DNA of 64,000 bases from Nocardioides perillae (GCF_013409425.1 NZ_JACCAC010000001.1:1922001-1986000); one strand, 5' to 3'; numbered from the stretch's first letter, positions 49,218 through 60,976 are shown. A program made the numbers and translations. Notes: a model not told the origin generated them from the sequence alone.

Positions 49218-50144
49218 GTGGGCGGCCGCCCCGTCGTCGTCACCGACTCCACCGCGAGCCTGCCGCCCGCGCTGGTGGCGGAGCGCGGCCTCGTCGTGGT
49301 GCCGCTGCAGGTGGTCATCGGCTCCGAGGTGGTCGCCGAGGGCGACGAGGGCGCGACGCCCGAGCGGGTGGCCGAGGCGCTGCGCGCCTTCGTGCCGGTG
49401 AGCACGTCGCGCCCGTCGCCGGAGTCGGTGCTCGCGGCCTACGTCGAGGCGGCGCGGGCCTCCGGCACCGACGAGCTGGTCTCGGTGCACCTCTCGGGCG
49501 ACATGAGCGGCACCGCGGAGTCCGCGCACCTCGCCGCGCGGGAGGCGGCCACCCGCCACGGGCTGCGGGTGCTCGTCGTCGACACGCGCCAGGTCGGCGT
49601 CGCGACCGGGTACGCCGCGCTGGCCGCCGCCGACGTCCTCGACGCCGGTGGGTCGGCCGACGAGGCGGCCGCGGCCGCGCGCCGTCGCGCGGCCGCCGCG
49701 ACGTCGCTCTTCTACGTCGACACCCTCGAGCACCTGCGTCGCGGCGGGCGCATCGGCGCCGCCGCCGCGCTCCTCGGCAGCGCCCTGGCCGTCAAGCCGC
49801 TGCTGCGCATCGAGGACGGCCGCGTCGGCTCGCTGGAGAAGGTGCGCACCTCGGCCCGCGCCCTGAGCCGGCTCGAGGACCTCGCCGTCGAGGCGGCGGC
49901 GCTCGCCGACGACGGGCTGCCCGGCGAGGACGACGAGGGCCTGCACCACGAGCAGGTGCCCGTCGACGTCGGCGTCTTCCACCTCGCCAACCCCGACCGC
50001 GCCGCCGCGCTGGCCGCTGCGCTCGGTGAGCGGCTCGCCGACCGGCTCGAGGGCCGCGAGGTGTGGTGCGGCGAGCTCGGCGCCGTCCTCGGTGCCCACG
50101 TCGGCCCCGGCATGGTCGCGGTCTGCACCTCGCCCCGCGTCTGA
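49218..50144 (+). CDS. DegV family fatty-acid-binding protein
   Basis: 308 aa two-lobe DegV fold. Motifs: VVTDSTASLPPALV at the N-terminus, VSTSRPSPESVLAAY, SVHLSGDMSGTAESAHLAA and LRRGGRIGAAAALLGSALAVKPLL. Members bind long-chain fatty acids; in some Gram-positives FakB proteins of this family serve fatty-acid kinase, but no fakA is nearby. GTG start 16 nt after leuS, so probably co-transcribed. Confidence 0.93.
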   Translation: MGGRPVVVTDSTASLPPALVAERGLVVVPLQVVIGSEVVAEGDEGATPERVAEALRAFVPVSTSRPSPESVLAAYVEAARASGTDELVSVHLSGDMSGTAESAHLAAREAATRHGLRVLVVDTRQVGVATGYAALAAADVLDAGGSADEAAAAARRRAAAATSLFYVDTLEHLRRGGRIGAAAALLGSALAVKPLLRIEDGRVGSLEKVRTSARALSRLEDLAVEAAALADDGLPGEDDEGLHHEQVPVDVGVFHLANPDRAAALAAALGERLADRLEGREVWCGELGAVLGAHVGPGMVAVCTSPRV

Positions 50145-50266
50145 CACCTGCGTCGGGGCTGCCCCCGGCGCCTGCGTCCGGGGCCGCTCGACGTGCACAG
50201 GCGGGGTCGGCGCGCCGGTCGTCCACAGGTCGGTGGTGACCCGGCCACGGGCGGCCCGCGGATTCC

Positions 50267-50272
50267 TAGCGT
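50267..50272 (+). promoter_or_regulatory. -10 element (TAGCGT), probable leaderless promoter of comEA-comEC
   Basis: TAGCGT, 7 nt, ATG 50280. This favours ATG 50280 over an in-frame start at 50193. Confidence 0.5.
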
Positions 50273-50279
50273 CGCCGCC

Positions 50280-51437
50280 ATGCGACCTGCCCGCTCCCGC
50301 ACCGCACGCGCCCACCAGGAGGTGGTGCACCGGCGTCTCGCGCTGCTCGCCGCCGAGCTGGCGGCCGCCCCCGGGCCCGCGGTGCGCCCCGACCCGGGCC
50401 ACGAGGTGGGCCCCGACCCGGGTCAGGAGGTGCGCCCCGAACCGGGTCACGCGGGCGGCCCCGACGTCGCGCGCGGGACGGACGTCGTGTCCGGCCGCGC
50501 CGCGCCGGCCGAGCTCCCGGTGCCTGGGCTCCCGGTGCCCGTGCTCCCCGTGCCCGAGCGCCCCGTGCCCGAGCTCCCCGTGCCCGTGCTCCCCGTGCCC
50601 GTGCTCCCCGTGCCTGGGCGCCACGCGGCGCGGCGGCCGCGGCCGGCGCCGGCCGCCGCCCTGCGCGCCCGGGTCGCCGCACGGCTGCCCCTCGCGCACG
50701 CCGCGTCGTGGCGCGCCTCCGAGCGCGCCGGGGAGCCGGGCAGCTGGCGGCTCGGGCCGACGCACCTGTCGGTGGTCGCGGTGGTGGTGGCCGTCGCGCT
50801 GGCCCTGACGACGTGGTGGGTCGTGCGGGCGACCCCGCAGCAGGTGCCGCTGCCGCCGGCCGCGCCCGTGGCGCCGCTCCTGCCGGCGGCCGTGCCGTCC
50901 GTCGAGGCCACCGAGGTCCCCGGGTCCGCGGCCCCCGGCACCGCGGCCCCCGGCGCTGTGGCCCTCGCCGGCGCCTCGCCCGCGGCGACGGGTGCCGGGC
51001 AGGAGGTGGTGGTGCACGTCGCCGGTGAGGTGCGGCGACCGGGCCTCGTGGTCCTGCCGACGGGCAGCCGCGTCGCCGACGCGGTCGAGGCGGCCGGCGG
51101 TGCCCGCCGCGGCACCGACCTCACCACCCTCAACCTCGCCCGGCCGCTCGTCGACGGCGAGCAGGTGGTCGTCGGCGCGCCGGCCGGGACCGCCGCGGGC
51201 GGCGGGCCGCTGCCCGGCCCCGGCGCCGGACCGGGGGCCGCGGGCGGGCTCGTCGACCTCAACACCGCCGATCAGGCGCTCCTCGAGACGCTGCCGGGCG
51301 TCGGCCCGGTCACGGCCACCGCGATCCTCGACTGGCGTGCGGAGCACGGCGGCTTCACGGCGGTCGAGGAGCTGCTCGAGGTGGACGGCATCGGCGACGC
51401 GACGCTCGAGGACCTCGCCCCGCTGGTCACGGTCTGA
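50280..51437 (+). CDS. comEA: ComEA-type DNA-binding competence protein with repeat-rich N-terminus
   Basis: 385 aa, longer than usual. Residues 1-160 are cytoplasmic and low complexity with two tandem repeats (8-aa PDPGHEVG-type and 5-aa LPVPx). One transmembrane helix follows (about 162-182, SVVAVVVAVALALTTWWVV), then a Pro/Ala linker, a SLBB domain (about 243-300, VVHVAGEVRRPGLVVLPTG) and a helix-hairpin-helix domain (about 322-385, LVDLNTADQALLETLPGVGP...GIGDATLEDL). The HhH part binds DNA non-specifically at the outer face for uptake through ComEC. Start by the leaderless promoter rule. Confidence 0.9.
   Translation: MRPARSRTARAHQEVVHRRLALLAAELAAAPGPAVRPDPGHEVGPDPGQEVRPEPGHAGGPDVARGTDVVSGRAAPAELPVPGLPVPVLPVPERPVPELPVPVLPVPVLPVPGRHAARRPRPAPAAALRARVAARLPLAHAASWRASERAGEPGSWRLGPTHLSVVAVVVAVALALTTWWVVRATPQQVPLPPAAPVAPLLPAAVPSVEATEVPGSAAPGTAAPGAVALAGASPAATGAGQEVVVHVAGEVRRPGLVVLPTGSRVADAVEAAGGARRGTDLTTLNLARPLVDGEQVVVGAPAGTAAGGGPLPGPGAGPGAAGGLVDLNTADQALLETLPGVGPVTATAILDWRAEHGGFTAVEELLEVDGIGDATLEDLAPLVTV
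50382..50465 (+). repeat. 24-bp tandem repeat (3.5 copies) inside comEA
   Basis: Units start at 50382, 50406 and 50430, with a half unit at 50454. Each encodes V(R/G)P(D/E)PG(H/Q)(E/A). The period is a multiple of three, so copy-number change keeps the frame. Confidence 0.85.
50514..50618 (+). repeat. 15-bp tandem repeat (7 copies) inside comEA
   Basis: Seven units of CTCCCCGTGCCCGTG-like sequence start every 15 bp from 50514 and encode LPVPx pentapeptides (LPVPG, LPVPV, LPVPE, RPVPE, LPVPV, LPVPV, LPVPG). Such a proline-valine rod may act as a stiff spacer; copy number may vary between strains. Confidence 0.9.
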
Positions 51438-51438
51438 C

Positions 51439-53766
51439 GTGCCGCGGCCGGAGGCGCTGCCGGAGGGGGAGCGACGCGACCTGCGGGTGCCGGCGGTGGC
51501 GCTCGCCGGCTGGGCGGGCGGCCTGGCGGCGCACCTCGTCCCGGCACCGCGGCCGGCGGCGGTGCCCGCCGGGCTGCTGGTCGTGGCGTGCGTGACGGCG
51601 CTCGTGGTGCGACGACGGGCGTGCGCCGGGCTCGTGGCGGCGTGCCTGGTGGCGGCGGTGGCCGTCGGCGCCGTCACGGCGCTGCGCCTCGAGCGCAGCG
51701 GCACCGGTCCGGTGGCCGAGCTCGCGGCGCTCGGTGCCGCCGTCGACGTCGACCTCGAGGTGACCTCGGATGCGCGTGCGGTGACGGGACGCTACGGCGA
51801 GGTCGTGCTCGTCCGCGGCACGGTGGTCGCGATCACCGGCCGCGGCGTGCGCCACGAGGTGCGTGCGCCCGTGCTGGTGCTGGGAGGCGAGGCCTGGCAG
51901 CGCGTGCCCCTGGGCTCCCGGGTGCGGGCCGGAGGGCTGCTGGGGGCCGCCGACGACGGGGGGTTGTCCGGGGTGCTGCGGGCGCGGGGCTCGCCCGAGG
52001 TCCTGCGACCGCCGGGTCCGCTCTGGCGCGCCTCGGCGGCCGTGCGGGCCTCCTTGCGGGCCTCCGTGGCGCACCGGCCACCGGCCGAGGCCGTGCTCGT
52101 GCCGGCGCTCGTGGCCGGCGACGACGCGGGTCTCGACCCCGAGGTCGAGGAGGACTTCCGCACGACGGGGCTGACCCACCTGACGGCGGTGTCGGGCACC
52201 AACCTGACCCTCGTCGTCGGCGCCCTGCTGCTCGCGGCCCGGTGGGCCGGTGTCCGCGGTCGGTGGCTGGTGGTCGTCGGCGGGCTGGGCATCGCGGGTT
52301 TCGTGCTGGTCGCCCGCACCGAGCCGAGCGTGGTGCGCGCCGCCGCGATGGGCGCCGTGGCCCTGGTCGGGCTGGCCTCGGGAGGGCGTCGCCGCGGGCT
52401 GCGCTCGCTCGGGGTCGCGGTGCTGGTGCTGCTGCTCGTCAGCCCGGGGCTCGCGGTGAGCGTCGGCTTCGCCCTGAGCGTGAGCGCGACTGCCGGCATC
52501 CTGCTGCTCGCGCCGGGCTGGCGCGACGCCGCTGCGCCGTGGTCGACCCGGCCGCTGGCCGAGGCGGTCGCGGTGCCCGCCGCGGCGCAGCTGGCCTGCA
52601 CGCCGCTGGTGGCGGCGATCTCGGGACAGGTGAGCCTCGTGGCGGTCCTCGCCAACCTGCTGGTCGCGCCGGCCGTCGCGCCCGCCACCGTGCTGGGCCT
52701 GCTGGGCGGCCTGGTGGGGCTGGTCTGGAGTGACGGCGCCCGGCTGCTCGGCACCGGCGCTGCCTGGTGCGTGGGTTGGATCGTGGCGGTCGCGCGGCGC
52801 GGAGCGGACCTACCGGGTGCGGCCGTGGCGTGGGCGCCGTCGGCGTGGTCGCTGAGCGCGCTCACCGCCCTGTGCCTCGTCATCGCGGCGGCCGCCCCGT
52901 GGCTGCTGCGGCGCCCGCGGCGCGCCGTACCCCTCGCCCTCGCGGGCCTGCTCGTCGTCACCGTGCGCCTGCCGACCCCCGGCTGGCCGGGGGAGTGGTC
53001 GGTGGCGGTGTGCGACGTCGGGCAGGGCGACGCGGTCGTGCTGCGGGCCGGGGCGGGTGCGGGGGTCCTCGTCGACGCCGGCCCGGACTCGGCCGCGGTC
53101 GACCGCTGCCTCGACCGCCTGGGGGTGCACACCCTCCCGCTGGTGGTGCTGACGCACTTCCACGCCGACCACGTCGACGGGCTCGTTGGCGCCCTCGACG
53201 GCCGCGTCGTCGGGCAGGTGGTGACCTCGCCGCTGCCCGAGCCGGCGGGCGGCGCCCGCGGGGTCGCCGAGGTAGCGGCGGCCGCCGGTGCGCCCGTGGC
53301 GCCCGCGCAGGTGGGCAGCGCCGGCGTGGTCGGTGCCGTGACCTGGCAGGTGCTCTGGCCGACGCCCGCCGCCGTGGCGGGCGGGGAGGCGGGCGCGGAG
53401 GGCGACGCGGCCAACGACGCGAGCGTCGTGCTGTGGGTCGAGGTCGACGGCCTCTCGCTGCTGCTCACCGGCGACGTGGAGCCGCCGGCGCAGCGCGGCC
53501 TGGCGCGGCTCCTGGCGGGGGTGCGCGTCGACGTGCTCAAGGTGCCGCACCACGGCAGTCGCCACCAGGACCTCGAGCTGCTCACGGGCCTGGCGCCGCG
53601 CCTCGCCCTGACGAGCGTGGGCGCCGACAACGACTACGGCCACCCCGCGCGCGAGGTGCTCCTCGCCCTCGAGGCCGCAGGCGCGCGGACCGCCCGCACC
53701 GACGTCGACGGCACCCTGCTCGTCGCGGTCGACGACGGTGAGCCGGTGCTCCGCACGGAGCAGTGA
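51439..53766 (+). CDS. comEC: ComEC/Rec2-family DNA uptake channel
   Basis: 775 aa membrane protein. An N-terminal set of helices and OB-like region (to about 230) is followed by the Competence core (TGLTHLTAVSGTNLTLVVGALLL near 245-270 and many helices). The C-terminal metallo-beta-lactamase-like domain starts at about 515, with LTHFHADHVDG (His573, His575, Asp577, His578) and KVPHHGSRHQD. The MBL metal motif is intact, so it may be the nuclease that degrades the non-transported strand. GTG 51439 is 1 nt after the comEA stop. Confidence 0.93.
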   Translation: MPRPEALPEGERRDLRVPAVALAGWAGGLAAHLVPAPRPAAVPAGLLVVACVTALVVRRRACAGLVAACLVAAVAVGAVTALRLERSGTGPVAELAALGAAVDVDLEVTSDARAVTGRYGEVVLVRGTVVAITGRGVRHEVRAPVLVLGGEAWQRVPLGSRVRAGGLLGAADDGGLSGVLRARGSPEVLRPPGPLWRASAAVRASLRASVAHRPPAEAVLVPALVAGDDAGLDPEVEEDFRTTGLTHLTAVSGTNLTLVVGALLLAARWAGVRGRWLVVVGGLGIAGFVLVARTEPSVVRAAAMGAVALVGLASGGRRRGLRSLGVAVLVLLLVSPGLAVSVGFALSVSATAGILLLAPGWRDAAAPWSTRPLAEAVAVPAAAQLACTPLVAAISGQVSLVAVLANLLVAPAVAPATVLGLLGGLVGLVWSDGARLLGTGAAWCVGWIVAVARRGADLPGAAVAWAPSAWSLSALTALCLVIAAAAPWLLRRPRRAVPLALAGLLVVTVRLPTPGWPGEWSVAVCDVGQGDAVVLRAGAGAGVLVDAGPDSAAVDRCLDRLGVHTLPLVVLTHFHADHVDGLVGALDGRVVGQVVTSPLPEPAGGARGVAEVAAAAGAPVAPAQVGSAGVVGAVTWQVLWPTPAAVAGGEAGAEGDAANDASVVLWVEVDGLSLLLTGDVEPPAQRGLARLLAGVRVDVLKVPHHGSRHQDLELLTGLAPRLALTSVGADNDYGHPAREVLLALEAAGARTARTDVDGTLLVAVDDGEPVLRTEQ

Positions 53767-53788
53767 CCGCGGGCGCGGCCGAGCACGG

Positions 53789-54778
53789 CTAGCGCTGCAG
53801 CCGCAGCCCGGTGATGGTGAGCACCAGCCGCTCCAGCGTGTACGCCGCGTCGCCGGCCGCGCCCTTCACCTCGGCGTCGGCGCGGGCCACCGCGCGCACC
53901 GCGGCGCCGAGGCCGGCGGCGTCCCAGCCCCGGGACTGCTCGCGCAGCGAGCGCAGCTTCCAGGGTGGCACGCCCACCTCGCGGGCGAGGTCGGCCTCGC
54001 GCATCCCGCGCGGCGCGGCGACCAGGCGGGCCAGCCCCCGCGCGCTGCCGGCGAAGGCGGAGGTGACCAGCACCGCGGCCGTGCCGCCGTCGACGGCCCA
54101 GCGCAGCTCCTCGAGCGCGGCCGCGCGGCGCCCGGAGAAGGCGGCGTCGGCGACCGCGAACGACTTGGCCTCGGCCCGGCCGCCGAAGAACCGGCCGACC
54201 TCGTCGGCCCCGATGGTGCGGTCGGGGAAGTCGGCGGTGAGCTGGCTCGCCGCCGCGGCGAGCGAGCGGAGGTCCTGGCCGACGGCCGTGACGAGCGCCG
54301 AGCTCGCCTCGTCGTCGATGCGGCCGCCGTGGCGGCGCACCTCGGCGGCGACGAAGCGCGGCAGCTCGGAGGGGCGCAGCTCGGCGGACTTCACCTCCGT
54401 CACCGACGCCGCCTTGCGCAGCTTGGCGAGGACACCGGTGCCCTTCTGCCCGCCGGAGTGCACCAGCACCAGGGCGACGTCCTCGACCGGGGCGGCGGCG
54501 TAGTCGAGCAGCCCGGCCACGGACTCCTCCGGGAGGTCCTCCAGCCCGCGCACGACCACGCAGCGCGTCGAGGAGAACAGCGAGGGTGCGGCCAGCTCGC
54601 CGAGGGTGGCCAGGCTCAGGTCGGCGCCGCGCGCCTCGGAGGCCTCGGCCTCGGCGTCGTGGGCGCGGACCGCGGCCCGGACGGCCTGCACGGTGCGCTC
54701 GGAGAGGTACTCCTCCTTGCCGGTGACCAGCGTGACCCGGCCGAGCACGTCGGCGGGGCGGGGGGATGCGGCTGCCAT
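53789..54778 (-). CDS. holA: DNA polymerase III subunit delta
   Basis: 329 aa clamp-loader subunit that opens the beta clamp. Characteristic segments are VTLVTGKEEYLSERTVQAVRAAV, LFSSTRCVVVRGLEDLP, the stretch VAAEVRRHGGRIDDEASSALVTAVGQDLRSLAAAASQL (quoted in parts) and the C-terminal GVPPWKLRSLREQSRGW. AAA+-like fold without ATP-site motifs, as expected for delta. Convergent with comEC and followed upstream by rpsT on the same strand, the usual actinobacterial order. Confidence 0.95.
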   Translation of the reverse strand: MAAASPRPADVLGRVTLVTGKEEYLSERTVQAVRAAVRAHDAEAEASEARGADLSLATLGELAAPSLFSSTRCVVVRGLEDLPEESVAGLLDYAAAPVEDVALVLVHSGGQKGTGVLAKLRKAASVTEVKSAELRPSELPRFVAAEVRRHGGRIDDEASSALVTAVGQDLRSLAAAASQLTADFPDRTIGADEVGRFFGGRAEAKSFAVADAAFSGRRAAALEELRWAVDGGTAAVLVTSAFAGSARGLARLVAAPRGMREADLAREVGVPPWKLRSLREQSRGWDAAGLGAAVRAVARADAEVKGAAGDAAYTLERLVLTITGLRLQR

Positions 54779-54855
54779 GGTCGGACCACCTTCCCACAGG
54801 GCGCCGACAGGCCACGTGCACGGGCGCAGCCGGCCGCCACCCCGAGCACGACGAA

Positions 54856-54883
54856 CGGCGCCGCCCCCGAGGGGACGGCGCCG
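54856..54883 (-). terminator. Hairpin terminator after rpsT
   Basis: CGGCGCCG repeated as an 8-bp self-complementary stem around CCCCCGAGGGGA, 37 nt after the rpsT stop. The loop core is identical to that of the hairpin at 16613-16642. Confidence 0.7.
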
Positions 54884-54920
54884 CGAGTGGACGTCGAGGC
54901 GCGCGGGGCGCGCCGGACGG

Positions 54921-55181
54921 TCAGAGGCTGTTGGCCCGCTTGGCGATCGAGGCCTTGCGGTTGGCGGCCTGGTTCTTGTGGATGACGCCCTTCGAGGCGG
55001 CCTTGTCGAGCATGCGCGAGGCAGCCCGGCCGGTCTCGACGGCCTTGTCCTTGTCGCCAGCCTCCGCGGCCTCGCGGAACTTGCGGACCGCGGTCTTCAG
55101 GCCGGTCTTGACGGCCTTGTTGCGCTCGCGGGCAGCCTCGTTCTGCTTGTTGCGCTTGATCTGGGACTTGATGTTCGCCAC
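54921..55181 (-). CDS. rpsT: 30S ribosomal protein S20
   Basis: 86 aa, standard size. [24 protein letters not shown] at the N-terminus and [23 protein letters not shown] at the C-terminus are diagnostic (shown in parts). The frame is open upstream, but the GTG at 55181 gives the conserved start and has GAAGG about 8 nt upstream. A long leader of about 70 nt separates it from its promoter, where S20 autoregulation could act. Confidence 0.98.
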   Translation of the reverse strand: MANIKSQIKRNKQNEAARERNKAVKTGLKTAVRKFREAAEAGDKDKAVETGRAASRMLDKAASKGVIHKNQAANRKASIAKRANSL

Positions 55182-55257
55182 TGATGCGCCTTCGTCTCGG
55201 TGTGCGGTGCTGGAGTCGTGGGGTGTCGGCGCGCACGGGCGCCAGACACGAGGAGCA

Positions 55258-55287
55258 AAGTTACCAGCGCGCCGGTCCGCCCCCCAA
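55258..55287 (-). promoter_or_regulatory. Promoter of rpsT
   Basis: Minus strand -35 TTGGGG (55287-55282), 18-nt spacer, -10 TAACTT (55263-55258). Transcription would start near 55251, about 70 nt before the GTG. The unusual AT-rich patch stands out locally. Confidence 0.5.
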
Positions 55288-55294
55288 ATCCACC

Positions 55295-56263
55295 TCAGGC
55301 CCAGCCGCGCCGCTCGCGCAACCAGTCCAGCACCACGTCGCGCTGCCAGGCCTGCGCGGCCCGCAGGTGCGGTGAGGTGGGCGGCACCGGCTGGTCCGCC
55401 GCGTGGCAGAAGTAGCCCAGCAGCAGGGCCAGCAGCGCGTCGACGTGCTCGGCCGGCACACCGGTGAGCAGCGGTCGGGCGGCCAGCACGCCCTCGACGT
55501 CGAGGCCGTCGCCCCGCGGCCCGACGAGCGCCATCGCGGTGTCGACCCATGCCGCGCCGCGCACCGGCCAGTTCCAGTCGCACAGCACCGCGCTCCCGTC
55601 GGCGCGCAGCAGCACGTTGTCGTCGCGCACGTCGGTGTGCACGAGCGTGTCGCCGGCCGTCACCTCGAGCGCCAGGGCGGCGAGGTGGGCGCCGTCGTCG
55701 AGCGTGGCGGGGGACAGGTCGGGCCGCGTGGCGCGCACGTGGTCCCAGTGGCCCCGCAGCGCCCCGAACTCCTCGGCGAAGGTGGCCACCGCCAGTCCGG
55801 GTGGCACGGGTGTCAACGCCGTCGAGGCCGCCCCGAGCGCGTCGAGCAGGGCGTCGAGCTCCGGTTGCCGCCAGGGTCGCGCCGGCGCCCGCCCCTCGAC
55901 GTACGCCGTGCAGAGGACGACCCAGCCGTCCTCGTCGAGGACCCACCGCAGGGGGGCGGCCGGTGCCGCGGGCGGGAGGGCGGCGAGCTTGCGCGCCTCC
56001 TCGCGGTAGGCCTCGGCGAAGGTGCGCTGGGCCGCGACCGAGGCGGCCTTGACGAAGTGCCGGGTGCCGTCGGCGCCGACGAGGACCGCCGCCATCCCCG
56101 GGGTGAAACCGGCGTCCTGCGAGCGCGCCTCGACGACGGTGGTGCCGAGCCGACCCTCGACGCTGCGGCGCAGCAGCGGCGGCAGGTGCGCCCACTGCAG
56201 GCGGCGTGCGGTGCGGCCGTGGGGGATGCGGGTCGGCACGGGCGGTCGCACGGCGTCGGTCAC
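55295..56263 (-). CDS. Aminoglycoside phosphotransferase (APH)-fold kinase
   Basis: 322 aa. The catalytic [11 protein letters not shown] loop (Asp about residue 210) and the metal-binding [14 protein letters not shown] segment follow the APH pattern HxDxxxxN and D(F/W). The N-lobe [27 protein letters not shown] provides the ATP-binding Lys. Substrate unknown; such kinases act on small metabolites or antibiotics. GTG 56263 is chosen over an upstream start with an Arg/Gly-rich extension. Located between rpsT and phoD, a place where it is not part of the conserved order. Confidence 0.87.
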   Translation of the reverse strand: MTDAVRPPVPTRIPHGRTARRLQWAHLPPLLRRSVEGRLGTTVVEARSQDAGFTPGMAAVLVGADGTRHFVKAASVAAQRTFAEAYREEARKLAALPPAAPAAPLRWVLDEDGWVVLCTAYVEGRAPARPWRQPELDALLDALGAASTALTPVPPGLAVATFAEEFGALRGHWDHVRATRPDLSPATLDDGAHLAALALEVTAGDTLVHTDVRDDNVLLRADGSAVLCDWNWPVRGAAWVDTAMALVGPRGDGLDVEGVLAARPLLTGVPAEHVDALLALLLGYFCHAADQPVPPTSPHLRAAQAWQRDVVLDWLRERRGWA

Positions 56264-56349
56264 GCGGCCATCGTCGCGCACCGGGCGTCGGGGGCCGCCG
56301 CGAGGCCGGTCCCGGCGGGCCTCCACGACCCCCCGACGCCCGGCGTGGC

Positions 56350-57978
56350 TCAGCGCGGCGCGGGGTCGAGGGTGCGGGTGAAGAGCGCCGCGCCCTCGAC
56401 GTCGCGCAGGGTGACGGTGAGCCGGCCGGTCCGGCCCTCGACCTGGACCTCGCCGAAGAACTGCGAGCCCTCCGCCGGCGAGGTGTTGGGCCGCGGCGCC
56501 GCAGCGACGAACTCCCCCCGGGGCCCGAAGGTCGCGTCGAGGGCGTTCGGACCGAAGGCCCCGGCGTTGAGCGGGCCGGAGACGAACTCCCAGAACGGGT
56601 CGAAGTCCTGGTAGGTCGCGCGGTCGGGGGAGTAGTGGTGCGCCGCGGTGTAGTGCACGTCGGCGGTGAGCCAGACGTGGTTGCGGATGCCGAGCCGCTT
56701 CAGCCCGCTCAGCACCCGCGCGAGGTCGAGCTCACGGCCGAGAGGCGCGCCGCCGTCGCCCTGGGCGATGCCCTCCTGGGCGCTCGCCCCGTCGGGCACG
56801 ACCAGCCCGATCGGCAGGTCGGCGGCGATCACCTTCCACGTGGCCGTCGACCGCTCGAGCTCGCGCAGCAGCCAGGCGGTCTGCGCCTCGCCGAGCACGC
56901 CCCCGTCGGCGAGCGGCTCGCGGTTGCCGGTGTTGGGGTCCTTGTGGGTGCGCATGTCGAGCACGAAGAGGTCGAGGTGCGGGCCGTGGTGGAGCACGCG
57001 GTGGAGGCGGCCCTCGGGGTCCGGGGAGACCGGCGCGACCGGCACGTAGTCGTGGAAGGCGCGGCGTGCCCGCGCGGCGAGCACGTCGACGCGCTTCTCG
57101 GTGTAGCGGGCGTCCTCGAGCAGCTCGCCGGGGTACCAGTTGTTGGTGACCTCGTGGTCGTCCCACGAGCCGACCTGCGGGGTGGCGGCGAGGAAGGCGC
57201 GCCAGTTGTCGGCGAGCAGGTTGTAGCGGTACTGCCCGCGGAACTCGTCCAGGGTCTCGGCGACCTTGCTCTTCTCCGCGGTCACCAGGTTGCGCCAGGT
57301 CGAGCCGTCGGGCAGGACCACGCGCTCGCTCACCGGGCCGTCGGCGTAGACGGTGTCGCCGGAGCACAGGAAGAAGTCGGCGTCGCGGGCCAGCATCGCG
57401 TCGGCGATGCGGAAGCCGCCGAGGTCGGGGTTGACGCCCCAGCCCTGCCCGGCGACGTCGCCCGACCACAGGAAGGTGACGTCCTGGCCGGCCCGCGGGG
57501 CGGTCCGCAGCCGGCCGGTGAGCGGGGCCGAGGAGCGGCGGTCGTCGTCGAGGTCGACCGCCCGCAGGCGGTAGTGCAGCTCGGTGCCGGGGGGCAGGCC
57601 GCGCAGGCCCACCTCGCCGGTGAGGTCCGTGTCGGGGGTGACGACCGGGCCGCGCACGGTGCGCACCCCGCGGCGGAAGGACGGGTCGCGGGACACCTCG
57701 GCCAGCAGCCGGGCCGGCCGGTCGGCCCGCGTCCACAGGGTCGCGGCGCCCTCGCGGACGTCGCCGGCCTGCACGCCGTGGGTCAGCAGCGGGCGACCGG
57801 ACCGCACGAAGGCGGGCGCCGTCCGGGCGCGTGCCGGGCCGAGGAGCCCGGGGGCACCGAGCAGGGGCGCCGCGGCCGCGCCGAGGGCGGCCGCGCGCAG
57901 CAACGAGCGACGAGCGAGCGCCGGGGAGGACGAGACGGCAGGGACGGTGGGCGAGGGGCGGGGGTCCGAGAGGGTCAT
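56350..57978 (-). CDS. phoD: Tat-secreted alkaline phosphatase D family protein
   Basis: 542 aa. The Tat signal [21 protein letters not shown] is at about residues 22-42. The PhoD N-terminal domain has [26 protein letters not shown]. The metallophosphatase core shows [49 protein letters not shown] and [16 protein letters not shown], matching the Fe/Ca site of PhoD (quoted in parts). It hydrolyses phosphodiesters or monoesters outside the cell, for example to gain phosphate. Divergent from lepA; a CAGCGT hexamer 7 nt before the ATG may be a leaderless -10 variant. No Pho box was recognised. Confidence 0.93.
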   Translation of the reverse strand: MTLSDPRPSPTVPAVSSSPALARRSLLRAAALGAAAAPLLGAPGLLGPARARTAPAFVRSGRPLLTHGVQAGDVREGAATLWTRADRPARLLAEVSRDPSFRRGVRTVRGPVVTPDTDLTGEVGLRGLPPGTELHYRLRAVDLDDDRRSSAPLTGRLRTAPRAGQDVTFLWSGDVAGQGWGVNPDLGGFRIADAMLARDADFFLCSGDTVYADGPVSERVVLPDGSTWRNLVTAEKSKVAETLDEFRGQYRYNLLADNWRAFLAATPQVGSWDDHEVTNNWYPGELLEDARYTEKRVDVLAARARRAFHDYVPVAPVSPDPEGRLHRVLHHGPHLDLFVLDMRTHKDPNTGNREPLADGGVLGEAQTAWLLRELERSTATWKVIAADLPIGLVVPDGASAQEGIAQGDGGAPLGRELDLARVLSGLKRLGIRNHVWLTADVHYTAAHHYSPDRATYQDFDPFWEFVSGPLNAGAFGPNALDATFGPRGEFVAAAPRPNTSPAEGSQFFGEVQVEGRTGRLTVTLRDVEGAALFTRTLDPAPR

Positions 57979-58144
57979 GCCCGACACGCTGGCGGAGCCG
58001 TCGTACGCCGTCGCGCACGGCAGGTGCCGAGCCGTCGACGGGCAGGTGACCGGGTGGTGGCCCGCGGTCGATTCCGCCGCGCACCCGCGCGGGTGGGAGA
58101 CTGGGGGCTCCCCGCCCCTCGACCGAGAGCAGCGAGAGCCGCAC

Positions 58145-60030
<1,886 letters not shown>

Positions 60031-60031
<1 letters not shown>

Positions 60032-60960
60032 TGCGCCTGCCGGCCGGTTTCGCCGCGTACGCCGCGCGCGGCCCGGCGTTCGACGACTTCCTCGCCGCTC
60101 TCCCCGGCGTGGTCGACGGCCTCGTCGAGGAGTGGCGGCTCACCGTCGACCTCCCGGCCGGTGCGGAGCCGGCCCACGGCTACTGCGCGCTGGTGGTGCC
60201 GGTGCGCACGGCCGGGGGAGCGCCCGCGGTGCTCAAGGTCGGCTTCCCCCACGAGGAGGCCGAGCAGGAGCACCTCGCGCTGCGCCACTGGGACGGGCGC
60301 GGGGCCGTGCGGCTGCTGCGTGCCGACCCCCACCGCCACGCCCTGCTGCTGGAGCGGCTGCACCGCGAGGACCTCGGGGACCTCTGGGACGTCGAGGCGT
60401 GCGAGGTGGTGGCCGGCCTCTACGGCGCCCTGCACGTGCCGGCACCGGCGAGCGTGCGGCGACTCGCGACGTACGCCGAGGGGTGGGCCGCCGGCCTCCG
60501 GGCGCTCCCGCGCGACGCGCCGCTGCCGCGTCGCCTGGTCGAGCAGGCCGCCTCCCTCGCGGCCGACCTGGCGGCGGCGCCGGTCGACGGGGGAGACCGG
60601 CTGCTGCACGGCGACCTGCACTACGCCAACGTCCTGGCGGCCAGCCGGGCGCCGTGGCTGGCGATCGACCCGAAACCGCTGGCCGGCGACCCGCACAGCG
60701 AGGTGGCGCCGCTGCTGTGGAACCGGTGGGAGGAGCTGCTGGGCGCGCACCGCAGCGTGCGCGACGGGATCCGGCTGCGCTTCCACACGGTCGTCGACGC
60801 CGCCGGGCTGGAGGAGGAGCGGGCACGCGACTGGGTGGTGGTGCGGGCGCTGACCAACGCCCTGGGACGGCTGCAGGACGAGCCGGGCGCGGTGCGGCAG
60901 ACGCCGACCGACGCCTACCTGACGCAGTGCGTCACCCTCGCCAAGGCCGTGCAGGGCTAG
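60031..60960 (+). CDS. Streptomycin 6-kinase-like (APH(6)-type) kinase
   Basis: 309 aa. LLHGDLHYANVLAASRAPWLAIDPKPLAGDPHSEVAPLLWNRW is the hallmark of the APH_6_hur family (HGDLHxxN and IDPKPLxGDP; the Asp pair about residues 193 and 212). The N-terminal LVVPVRTAGGAPAVLKVGFPHEEAEQEHLALRHW contains the ATP-binding Lys. Members phosphorylate streptomycin or hydroxyurea in resistant actinomycetes, while many homologues have unknown substrates. GTG 60031 shares one base with the lepA stop (TAGTG), so it is expected to be co-expressed with lepA. Confidence 0.87.
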
Positions 60961-60964
60961 CGCC

Positions 60965-60970
60965 TAGCCT
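60965..60970 (+). promoter_or_regulatory. -10 element (TAGCCT), probable leaderless promoter of the MFS gene
   Basis: TAGCCT, 6 nt, GTG 60977, with no Shine-Dalgarno. Confidence 0.45.
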
Positions 60971-60976
60971 CGGGCC

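Noticed and set aside
55182..55257. Riboswitch in the rpsT leader
   Set aside because: No known riboswitch core was recognised; S20 autoregulation is the simpler idea but shows no definite structure by eye.
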